The notes under the pieces: generated by a model
Databases searched by the model: none
The model's input: only the letters and a program-made list of their open reading frames with translations
What the model was told of the DNA's origin: nothing
Shown here: in pieces, positions 16,202-23,643 of the stretch
How the letters are laid out: each line of letters opens with the position of its first letter
How positions within the stretch are numbered: the stretch's first letter is position 1
Program-made: the position numbers and the translations under genes
NCBI GenBank assembly: GCA_965267535.1
Contig: OZ254082.1
Coordinates: 2,356,001-2,420,000, forward strand
Source: CAXBNB01 sp965267535
GTDB taxonomy: Bacteria; Bacteroidota; Bacteroidia; Cytophagales; Cyclobacteriaceae
DNA: 64,000 nt
Reading direction: 5' to 3'

Positions 16202-18433
16202 TTAGCCCGTTTGCAGCTTTTGATACCTGTCATTGAGCACAGCGCGTATCTCCGTGTAGGTATATTCATCGCCCAATTTGGCTTTTATGCCACCTATTTT
16301 CACGTCATTGCCCAGTGTGTCTATTACGGTATTGATGTGTCCTGCTTTTTCTGCTGTCACCAGAGCATCCAGTTCCAGCGCTGATCCTACAAAACTGACC
16401 AGATGTGATTCTACAGTAGAGGGGCTCAGGCTTCTCATTGCGGCTATTTCATCTACAGACTTGCCTTCCTTGTAGAGCTGGAGCGACACTTTTTTGCTAT
16501 CTCCTTTTTCTTGTTTTTTGTTGGTTTTAGCCAGGTTTTTTTCGATAGCTTTTTGTTGTTGCTCACGGGCTGTGTTGTAAGCAATAAACAATTCACTTAA
16601 ATCTTCTTTCTGAGCCAGGCCTTTGGTCAAAGTTGCGATAGCAGCCAGCTGAGCCAGTTTGTGTTTTATTTCCAGGGTAATTTCGCGCAAGAGCTTCAGG
16701 TATTTTTTTATGCCGGCTTTCAGCTTCATCTGGTCGTAGTGCGCTTGCAGGGGTGTGGCTACATGCTCTTCGAGGGTTTGGCGAAAAAAGGCCTCAGCGG
16801 CTTGTACACGATCGTTTACGTGGGTATAATGATCTTCTTCGGCGGTTTGCAATATAGCCTGCAACTGCTGCTGAAATTTGGTAGCAGTTTGCTTTTGCTT
16901 TTTGAGCTGGTTTAGTACGTTGCTCATTAGGCCTATCGTCTCCTCTTTTTCCGGCAATCGCTTTTCAGCAATATCATCCATAAAGGCATAGAAGTTGGCT
17001 ACTGTCTTAGTCCAGTCAAATGATCGAAGGAGCATTTGGCGGATGAAATCTATTCGGGCCAGTTGCAGGTGTTGCTGCAGGGTGTCCAGTTCCTTCTCCT
17101 GCTTGCAAAAGTCGATAGCAGAGGGATCGCTGCTGATGGCACTTTCGGTAATTGGGGAGCGCAATACCAGTCCGTTGAGCGACCTGAGTCGGCTCAGGGC
17201 CACATATACCTGGCCGGGGGCAAAAGAGCTGCCTGCATCTATTATGGCTTTGTCAAACGTCAATCCCTGACTTTTGTGAATGGTGATGGCCCAGGCCAGT
17301 CGCAAAGGAAATTGAGTAAATGTACCTTTCACATCTTCTTCCAGCGTATCGGTTTCTTTGTTAAGCTTGTAGCGCTTGTTTTCCCAGATTTCTTTTTCTA
17401 CTACTATGGTTTCATTGTTTTCCGGCAGACTGACGGTGATTTTATCACTTTCCAGGCTTTCTACTATGGCCAGCTTGCCATTGTAGTAGCGGGGCTTGTC
17501 GCCTTTATCATTGCGTATAAACATCACCTGAGCCCCTTCTTTCAGTTGGAGCTCTGTCTCCGCCATGACGGTAGCTTCGTTGAAATCGCCCGATACTGTG
17601 GCCGTATATCGGTATAGCTTGCCGCTTAGCTTGTCTAACTCCTCACGGTTGATTACATCCGCTTTACTGTTGTGGGTAGTCAGGGTTATGTACTCGCCTT
17701 TTTCTTTGGGTTGAAAGTCGGGCTTGTACTTTTCCTGTAGCAAAGCTAAATCTTTGCTGGTTGCTTCATCGTTGCGGATGTGATTGAGCAGGTCGATAAA
17801 GTCCTGATCTTTTTGTCTGTAAATGTGCTTGAGCTCAAGGTAGAGTGGGGGGCATTGTTCCAATGCTTTGGCATGAAAAAACGAAAGCGATGGATAGATA
17901 GTCTGTAATGCCTGCCATTCGGCTTGATTAACAACCGGGGGGAGTTGAAACAAATCGCCAATAAATAGCATCTGTATACCGCCGAACGGTTGGGTAGATT
18001 TTCTGACTGATCGCAAAATAGTATCTATAGCATCGAGCAGGTCGGCGCGTAGCATGGACACTTCATCGATAATAAGAAGCTCCAGCTCACGAATGAGCTC
18101 ACGTTTCGGACGGGTAAGACGCAGGTGTTTTAGCAAGGTTTTGCGATCGAAAAAACGATCGCCTGGAAAACCGTCTAAAGTGCGGGAAGGGGGGATAAAT
18201 CCCCCGAGGGGTAGTTGAAAAAGTGAATGCAGGGTGACTCCTCCTGCATTCATAGCAGCTACTCCTGTGGGAGCAGCTACTGCTAGTTTTTTATGGCTGT
18301 TTTTTCTTATGTACTGGAGAAAGGTGGTTTTCCCTGTTCCGGCTTTTCCGGTTAGGTACAGGTGCTGGCTGGTCGTGTTTACAAAATCACTGGCAAGCTG
18401 AAAATGTTCATTTACAATTACCCCTTTTTCCAT
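16202..18433 (-). CDS. Pif1-like ATP-dependent DNA helicase with C-terminal HTH_40 domain
   Basis: A 743-residue superfamily 1B helicase. The Walker A motif GKAGTGKTT is near residue 30, Walker B is LLIIDEVSML, and later motifs include TIHKSQGLTFDKAIID and QVYVALSRLRSLNGLVL, typical of Pif1/RecD2 proteins. The C-terminal 300 residues contain a Lys/Gln-rich coiled region. A helicase-associated helix-turn-helix (YKEGKSVDEIAAMRSLSPSTVESHL) follows. It is a cytoplasmic 5'-3' helicase by family knowledge, acting in replication-fork or G-quadruplex processing. It lies 17 bases after the haloperoxidase start codon region on the same strand, but that gene is transcribed separately or downstream. Confidence 0.9.
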   Translation of the reverse strand: MEKGVIVNEHFQLASDFVNTTSQHLYLTGKAGTGKTTFLQYIRKNSHKKLAVAAPTGVAAMNAGGVTLHSLFQLPLGGFIPPSRTLDGFPGDRFFDRKTLLKHLRLTRPKRELIRELELLIIDEVSMLRADLLDAIDTILRSVRKSTQPFGGIQMLFIGDLFQLPPVVNQAEWQALQTIYPSLSFFHAKALEQCPPLYLELKHIYRQKDQDFIDLLNHIRNDEATSKDLALLQEKYKPDFQPKEKGEYITLTTHNSKADVINREELDKLSGKLYRYTATVSGDFNEATVMAETELQLKEGAQVMFIRNDKGDKPRYYNGKLAIVESLESDKITVSLPENNETIVVEKEIWENKRYKLNKETDTLEEDVKGTFTQFPLRLAWAITIHKSQGLTFDKAIIDAGSSFAPGQVYVALSRLRSLNGLVLRSPITESAISSDPSAIDFCKQEKELDTLQQHLQLARIDFIRQMLLRSFDWTKTVANFYAFMDDIAEKRLPEKEETIGLMSNVLNQLKKQKQTATKFQQQLQAILQTAEEDHYTHVNDRVQAAEAFFRQTLEEHVATPLQAHYDQMKLKAGIKKYLKLLREITLEIKHKLAQLAAIATLTKGLAQKEDLSELFIAYNTAREQQQKAIEKNLAKTNKKQEKGDSKKVSLQLYKEGKSVDEIAAMRSLSPSTVESHLVSFVGSALELDALVTAEKAGHINTVIDTLGNDVKIGGIKAKLGDEYTYTEIRAVLNDRYQKLQTG

Positions 18434-18450
18434 TCTGATAGCTATTTCTC

Positions 18451-20673
18451 TTACTTTGTTTCTATTTTTAACTTACTGATAATCTGATTGTTGTTGGTTT
18501 CTGTTTGGAGTAAATATAATCCCTGTTTTACATCGGGTAAAACAATGGATGTAGTCAGGGATGTAGCTTCGGGACTCCACGACATTATTTTTTTACCGTC
18601 CGTAGAAAGAAGCGAGATTGTTTTGATGGTTTCTCCGCTATGTTGTGACAGGGATAGTGTTTCGCCCGGCCTCACCGGATTGGGGTATATAGTTACCGGG
18701 GTATTTTCCGGCTTGTCCACACTGAGTACTACACGTCCATTGAAAAACGCCTCTGCGTAGGCAAATGCGTCAATACCTACTTTTTCTCCGATAAGCCTTC
18801 CGGGTATATCGTCTACAGGAGGGTGTATGCCGCCCCATATCCGCGACAGACTACATTGATCTGATGCGTCGTTGTATTTGGCCCATTGCAAGGTTATATC
18901 TACACTGGGGCCTTCTTCAAAAACCAAAAACTCGTTTTTTGGGGCTTCAAATTCACCCATTCCCCCGGGGAAGTATTCGTCACCGGTAAGGAGGGTAAGC
19001 ACTTTGGCCGCAGCTCTGGAGTAGGTAGAGTGCCCGGATACATAGCCGGCAAAAGGAGGGGTGATGAAGGTGGGGCGCTGGTAAGGCCACCAGTTTTCGG
19101 CGAGTATCCACCCTACACCAGCCATATCGGTGGCCGGGTCTGTGATGTAATCCGGTCCTTGCCAGGCATAAAGCTTAATTTTCCCTACGTGCTCATTGTT
19201 TTCTCCTGCTAGCGGATCGCCTGCCTCTACCAGCTCTATATAATCCTCTACCAGAGGAATGCCTGCTTTGTGGTAGCTCGGTAGTTGGGGGTCAGATGAT
19301 TGACCTTGATCTGCCATAAAGCGAATGGCAGATACAGGGCGTATATAATCATAATATCCCTTTACACTCCATGCGCTGATGGCCGCATCATGCATAGCTC
19401 CTCCAAGGGCAAAATAGGATTTGATATCCCACTCCAGATCACTAAGAAGTTCGCCTTCACCTTTGAATTTTTTGACTAGTTCCGGATGGTCGTTTACATA
19501 GTTGAGGATGGTAAACCAGTGCCCGGGAGGAGTTTCAGAGTCGGGTCCGTCGGCCCAAAACTCAGCCAATACACGGCTGTAGTCTCCACGGGGTACCATT
19601 TGTTTTTCGTAGGGTTCTCCCGTTTTGGGATTGAGGGTGTATCCTGTGCTTGGATCGCCTCCGTCTATTTGATTGTAGAAGTCTTGCAAACCACTGATAG
19701 TCGTGGGTAAATTTTCCAGCTTGAGGTTGCCAATTCCTCCGGGAGAAATGTCCCACTGTACATTGTCAGCCGGGTCGAGGTGAGCCGACCAAATTGAAAC
19801 CAGCGAAAATCCCCATTTGTAATCGGTGGAAACAGCATCGTTGGTAGTGTCGATATAGGCGGGTGGTCCCGGATCGTGGTACACCCGATACGTGTCTCCG
19901 TCTCTTTGATGAATAGTAAGGTGCTCGTCGGTAAGCGAAAAAGGTACGGTGTTGCCCCATTCCGGGCTGAGGAAAGGAGATTCAAAACCCGGAATTTCAT
20001 TTCCCGATTGGTCGATAAACACATCGAAAGCCAGGGGCTGCCATCGGTTAGGGTTTTTTATGTCAGGATTTCCGGGTTTGGCTACTACCATAGGATCATT
20101 TACCGGCTCGTAGTACTTATTGTCAAAATCCCGCATCTCATTGGAGCCATCCTGCTCACCAAACAATATAATCTGCTCAGCGAGATAGTTGCCCAGTGCT
20201 GCGGCATTTCCCGAAGTATAGTCCTTGTCTTTAACACTTTTATCATAGCCCAGCTGGCTCATAAGTTCATCGGCCAGCATCATGGTTTTGTCTGCGTCGG
20301 GAGAGTACTCAAATCGATATTCTATTAACCGATAGCAGGCATAGCTCAGAGTTTCTGCTATTGCAGCTTCCACATTGTCGGGTGGAAGCATACCCTCAAA
20401 GGGGATTGTAAAACCATTGATCTCCCTTCCCAAAAAGTAGGTATTGGCTACTGGCATGTATACAGCCCAGCTGTCGTACATTGCAGCTGAAATGTGAAAT
20501 AAGTTGCGGGCATGCACAGTAGGTCTGGCATAGTCATTTCTGATTCCTTCCAGCAGTACTTCGTTCCATCTGCGAGCCACGGTGTGGTCTGTAGAAGCTA
20601 GTGTAGGGAAAAACGTGAGTAAATAAAAAACGATTGCTAATGTGGTGGTTTTCAGGGTAAAAGTATTGGTCAT
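18451..20673 (-). CDS. Secreted vanadium-dependent haloperoxidase-like protein with type IX secretion C-terminal domain
   Basis: The 740-residue protein has an N-terminal signal peptide and an all-helical PAP2/vanadium haloperoxidase core. All three vanadate-pocket motifs are visible: K-x6-R-P as KGYYDYIRP, SGH as YVSGHSTYS, and SR-x5-H-x3-D as SRIWGGIHPPVDD. The last 80 residues (VTIYPNPVRPGETL ... GLYLLQTETNNN ... KLKIETK) are a type A T9SS sorting domain, so the enzyme should be exported to the surface or medium. Relatives oxidise halides with peroxide or act as acid phosphatases; sequence alone does not decide. The helicase gene follows by 17 bases and may share its transcript. Confidence 0.88.
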   Translation of the reverse strand: MTNTFTLKTTTLAIVFYLLTFFPTLASTDHTVARRWNEVLLEGIRNDYARPTVHARNLFHISAAMYDSWAVYMPVANTYFLGREINGFTIPFEGMLPPDNVEAAIAETLSYACYRLIEYRFEYSPDADKTMMLADELMSQLGYDKSVKDKDYTSGNAAALGNYLAEQIILFGEQDGSNEMRDFDNKYYEPVNDPMVVAKPGNPDIKNPNRWQPLAFDVFIDQSGNEIPGFESPFLSPEWGNTVPFSLTDEHLTIHQRDGDTYRVYHDPGPPAYIDTTNDAVSTDYKWGFSLVSIWSAHLDPADNVQWDISPGGIGNLKLENLPTTISGLQDFYNQIDGGDPSTGYTLNPKTGEPYEKQMVPRGDYSRVLAEFWADGPDSETPPGHWFTILNYVNDHPELVKKFKGEGELLSDLEWDIKSYFALGGAMHDAAISAWSVKGYYDYIRPVSAIRFMADQGQSSDPQLPSYHKAGIPLVEDYIELVEAGDPLAGENNEHVGKIKLYAWQGPDYITDPATDMAGVGWILAENWWPYQRPTFITPPFAGYVSGHSTYSRAAAKVLTLLTGDEYFPGGMGEFEAPKNEFLVFEEGPSVDITLQWAKYNDASDQCSLSRIWGGIHPPVDDIPGRLIGEKVGIDAFAYAEAFFNGRVVLSVDKPENTPVTIYPNPVRPGETLSLSQHSGETIKTISLLSTDGKKIMSWSPEATSLTTSIVLPDVKQGLYLLQTETNNNQIISKLKIETK

Positions 20674-20832
20674 ATAGTGGTATGTTTAGTGTCTGTTTTG
20701 GATGGTAAGGCAAGCAAATACCTTATACTATCATTTACCGGGCAAACGTTTAACCTGCAATATACTAAAACTGGCAGGGTCTTTTTGTTATTGATACCTA
20801 ATTTATATCCTATTCCTTCCTAGTTTTGCTTC

Positions 20833-21594
20833 ATGATTCGCTCTAAACTCTATTTGGTCGGTGCTGGTCCCGGAGATCCTGATTTGATTACACTCAAGGC
20901 GGTGGAAGTCCTTAAGCATGCCGATGTAGTACTATATGATGCCCTTGCAAACGAAGATTTACTCAACTACTGTAAGCCGGATTGCGCTAAGGTATTTGTA
21001 GGAAAGCGAGCTGGCCGGCACTATCAGCAGCAGCAGGAGATTAATCAGCTCATCGTGGATCATGGTAAGCACCATCAGCACATTGTGCGGCTCAAGGGAG
21101 GTGATCCTTTTGTCTTTGGACGAGGGCAGGAGGAGAAAGAATTTGCTCAGGCACATGGTATGACTGTAGAAGTGGTGCCCGGTATCAGTAGTGCGCTGGC
21201 CGTGCCTGCCGTTCATCAGATACCACTGACTATGCGTGGAGTTAATGAGAGTTTTTGGGTGATTACCGGTACTACCCGTGAAGGCGGTTTTTCCGGTGAT
21301 ATGGAGCTGGCAGCACAATCATCGGCTACAGTTATTATCCTTATGGGCATGAAGCAGCTAGCCTCAATAGTGGCATTGTTTAAAAAACACAGAGGCAGCA
21401 AAGAACCTGTAGCCATTATCATGAATGGCACCTGCGAAAATGAAAATAGTGGAGTTGGTACTCTGGCAGATATCGAGCAGGTGGTAGCCGATAAGGGACT
21501 CGATTCTCCTTCCATCATCGTAATTGGTGGTGTGGTTAACTATGGAGCTGAGTCACTCAATGCCATTTCTTCACATTTTACTTCCAACGACTAA
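20833..21594 (+). CDS. cobA: Uroporphyrinogen-III C-methyltransferase (SUMT)
   Basis: The 253-residue protein is a single-domain SUMT. Motifs are LVGAGPGDPDLITLKAVEVL at the N-terminus, VRLKGGDPFVFGRGQEE, and VVPGISSALAVPAVHQIPLTMRG, all diagnostic of the tetrapyrrole methylase family. It methylates uroporphyrinogen III twice with SAM to give precorrin-2, the precursor of sirohaem and cobalamin. It lacks the CysG dehydrogenase/chelatase domain. It is followed after 4 bases by a DUF4202 gene, a pairing I associate with sulfite-reductase/sirohaem loci. A TAGTTTTG box sits only 4 bases before the ATG, but no -33 partner was found. Confidence 0.93.
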   Translation: MIRSKLYLVGAGPGDPDLITLKAVEVLKHADVVLYDALANEDLLNYCKPDCAKVFVGKRAGRHYQQQQEINQLIVDHGKHHQHIVRLKGGDPFVFGRGQEEKEFAQAHGMTVEVVPGISSALAVPAVHQIPLTMRGVNESFWVITGTTREGGFSGDMELAAQSSATVIILMGMKQLASIVALFKKHRGSKEPVAIIMNGTCENENSGVGTLADIEQVVADKGLDSPSIIVIGGVVNYGAESLNAISSHFTSND

Positions 21595-21598
21595 AACG

Positions 21599-22174
21599 AT
21601 GAATTTACCACAGATACTTGAAAAAATAGATAAGTTGAATGCTCTTGACCCCAATAAGGAAGTGTATGAGGGCAAAGAATACCCCAAGGAGGTTTTGTAT
21701 AGCGAGCGCATGACAGAAATGCTCTGGGAGTATATTTCTATGCCATCAGAAGCCCTGCAGGTAGCAGCCCGGGGGCAGCATATACAGCGGTGGTCTATTC
21801 CCAGATCCGATTATCCTATGGACAGGCCCGGCTACCTGAAATGGCGCACACAATTAAAAATGATGCATGGTCGTATTTTGGCCACACTGCTTACAGAAGA
21901 AGGCTGTAATGATGATTTTATTACCGAAGTAGTGGATTTGGTTACTAAAAAAAGACTTAAAAACGACCCTCAGACGCAGCAGCTCGAAGACGTGATATGT
22001 CTGGTGTTCTTAAAATACTATTTCAAGGAGTTTGCCGCTAAAAACACCGACGAAAAGCTTATTCAGATCGTACAAAAAACCTGGGGTAAAATGACGCCCA
22101 AAGGGCATGAAGCTGCATTGAAATTGCCCCTGGAAGATAATGAGCTTCGACTGGTGAAAGCAGCTTTGGCCTGA
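21599..22174 (+). CDS. DUF4202 family protein
   Basis: I take the ATG at 21599, which gives a 191-residue helical protein beginning MNLPQILEKIDKLNALDPN. The conserved motifs GQHIQRWSIPRSDYPMDRPGYLKWR and MHGRILATLL match DUF4202. The His/Arg/Asp-rich block suggests a metal or phosphate site, as in HD-like folds, but this is inference. The frame is also open upstream to 21524, which would overlap cobA and is unlikely. It follows cobA by 4 bases. DUF4202 genes are frequently found with sulfate-assimilation genes, consistent with a sirohaem link. Confidence 0.85.
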   Translation: MNLPQILEKIDKLNALDPNKEVYEGKEYPKEVLYSERMTEMLWEYISMPSEALQVAARGQHIQRWSIPRSDYPMDRPGYLKWRTQLKMMHGRILATLLTEEGCNDDFITEVVDLVTKKRLKNDPQTQQLEDVICLVFLKYYFKEFAAKNTDEKLIQIVQKTWGKMTPKGHEAALKLPLEDNELRLVKAALA

Positions 22175-22260
22175 TTGCAGGTATTTAGTGGCGGATTAGT
22201 TGTGAGAACCTTAATCACACATCCATGCTTGTTGTTGATGATTAAATAATCAAAATACAT

Positions 22261-22284
22261 TATTTTTGTACATATATTTGTACA
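22261..22284 (+). promoter_or_regulatory. yefM-yoeB promoter/operator: two TGTACA boxes
   Basis: Two TGTACA palindromes lie at 22267-22272 and 22279-22284, 12 bases centre to centre. Each is embedded in a TAnnTTTGTACA unit, so the boxes overlap two possible -7 elements (22261-22268 and 22273-22280). A TTG is at 22235-22237. YefM-YoeB complexes of E. coli are known to bind paired TGTACA cores. Confidence 0.7.
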
Positions 22285-22300
22285 ACAAAAGCGTGCTATT

Positions 22301-22561
22301 ATGCTAATAACATCAGTGTCGGATTTTAGAAAGGATATTAAATCCTATTTGGACAGGGTAGTAAAGGACTTTGAAACTTTGATTATTAATCGGGGTAAAG
22401 ATTCAGGGATTGTTGTAATGTCACTACAGGAGTACAATTCATTGATGGCGACAAATCACGAATTGTCGTCAAGAAAAAATGAAATGAGGTTAGATTCTGC
22501 AATTGAGAAATTAAAAACAGGAAAAGGTTTTTCCAAAAGGATAATAGAAGAACAAGGATGA
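22301..22561 (+). CDS. yefM: YefM/Phd-family antitoxin
   Basis: An 86-residue antitoxin. The N-terminal DNA-binding fold (LITSVSDFRKDIKSYLDRVV) and the core VVMSLQEYNSLMAT match YefM. The charged C-terminus (RLDSAIEKLKTGKGFSKRIIEE) is the toxin-wrapping tail. It should neutralise YoeB and, together with it, repress this operon through the TGTACA boxes upstream. Its stop overlaps the toxin start by 4 bases, which keeps antitoxin synthesis ahead of toxin. Confidence 0.92.
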   Translation: MLITSVSDFRKDIKSYLDRVVKDFETLIINRGKDSGIVVMSLQEYNSLMATNHELSSRKNEMRLDSAIEKLKTGKGFSKRIIEEQG

Positions 22562-22815
22562 AATATGTTTTTGTTGATGAATCATGGGAAGATTATTTGT
22601 ACTGGCAGAAAACTGACAAGAAGAAATTAAAAAAAATAAACGACCTCTTAAAAGACATAGCTCGAAACCCTTATGATGGAATCGGAAAACCTGAACCTTT
22701 AAAACATAAGTATACAGGATTTTGGTCAAGGCGTATTGATAGTGAACATAGACTTATATATCAATACAAAGAGGGTGAAATTTTGATTGCAAAATGTAGG
22801 TTTCACTACGATTAA
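22558..22815 (+). CDS. yoeB: YoeB-family ribosome-dependent mRNA interferase toxin
   Basis: An 85-residue protein very close to E. coli YoeB along its whole length (ESWEDYLYWQKTDKKKLKKI, GKPEPLKH, GFWSRRI). The catalytic residues Glu46, Arg65 and His83 known for YoeB occupy exactly the same positions, so the toxin is probably active. It cleaves mRNA in the ribosomal A site. The pair is the only toxin-antitoxin system I see in the window and sits between housekeeping-type genes without flanking mobile elements. Confidence 0.93.
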   Translation: MKYVFVDESWEDYLYWQKTDKKKLKKINDLLKDIARNPYDGIGKPEPLKHKYTGFWSRRIDSEHRLIYQYKEGEILIAKCRFHYD

Positions 22816-22883
22816 GCATGTCACATCGGTTGATCAATATTTTCAAATAGCGTTCTCGCGTATTTTTCCAAAAACATTACCTC

Positions 22884-22906
22884 AGCCAGTCAGTTGCTGG
22901 CTTTTA
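22884..22906 (+). terminator. Possible terminator after yoeB
   Basis: AGCCAG (22884-22889) pairs with CTGGCT (22897-22902) around a 7-base loop, followed by TTTTAT. The stem is short. Confidence 0.45.
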
Positions 22907-22994
22907 TCATGTATCAATTTTAGAGAAAACCTCCCCACTTTTTAGGTGACAGTTGCATTTTTTTGGTAGTATAAATACACCTACCTCTATACCG

Positions 22995-23639
22995 ATGAAA
23001 AAAATACTGATCCTGTGCTTTGTAATAAGTCCGGCTGGCTTACTGGCACAAAAAGGCATGGTCAATCTATGGGCTGAATACGGCCGGCCGGTAGGGGAGT
23101 TTCGACATAATACCAATGCATTTGGATTGGGCCTGGGTATGGGGGCTTATTTTTCTTTCGATAAGGAAAATATCTTTTATCTGGGTGGGGATTTTAGTTA
23201 TGACATCTATGGTAAATCTTTTGATACTGACGGAGTATACGAGGTAGTAACCAACAACAATATGTTGCAACTTCATGGTGTGCTCCGTATCCAGCCGCCA
23301 GCCGATCAGGTGGTTCCGTTTGTAGAAGGCTTGTATGGATTTAAATACCTTTACACCAACAGCAAACTTAAGGAAGACTTGCTCTCCAACGCTGATGCCA
23401 TCCATACCGAATTTGGTGATTTTGCCTGGAGCTACGGAGGATCACTTGGCTTATCAGTGCCGGTAGGACAGGGGCAATCAGCATTGGATATACGCATACA
23501 ATACCTGAAAGGCAGCAAAGCCGAATACATAGACGGTAAAATGATTCGTGAAGAAGGGATAGATGCTGCCATAGCCCATCCCAAGTCCTCTACCACAGAT
23601 ATGATTCTGCTTAAGTTTGGTGCTACCTTTGGTTGGTAA
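22995..23639 (+). CDS. Outer-membrane beta-barrel protein
   Basis: I use the ATG at 22995, which begins a clean signal peptide (MKKILILCFVISPAGLLAQ). The frame opens earlier at 22953, but the extra residues are not signal-like. The mature part of about 195 residues alternates polar and hydrophobic/aromatic residues and glycines in the pattern of an 8-stranded OmpA/OmpW-like barrel, and ends in Phe-Gly-Trp. It converges, with a 4-base gap, on the permease gene. No family-specific motif identifies its function. Confidence 0.78.
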   Translation: MKKILILCFVISPAGLLAQKGMVNLWAEYGRPVGEFRHNTNAFGLGLGMGAYFSFDKENIFYLGGDFSYDIYGKSFDTDGVYEVVTNNNMLQLHGVLRIQPPADQVVPFVEGLYGFKYLYTNSKLKEDLLSNADAIHTEFGDFAWSYGGSLGLSVPVGQGQSALDIRIQYLKGSKAEYIDGKMIREEGIDAAIAHPKSSTTDMILLKFGATFGW

Positions 23640-23643
23640 ACAA

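Noticed and set aside
20821..20828. TAGTTTTG as the cobA promoter
   Set aside because: It ends 4 bases before the ATG and has no -33 partner at 17-23 bases; it could only give a leaderless message, so I left it out of the feature list.
22175..22994. Mobile element around the toxin-antitoxin pair
   Set aside because: No transposase, integrase, direct repeats or tRNA end was seen; only the operator boxes and a weak terminator are present.
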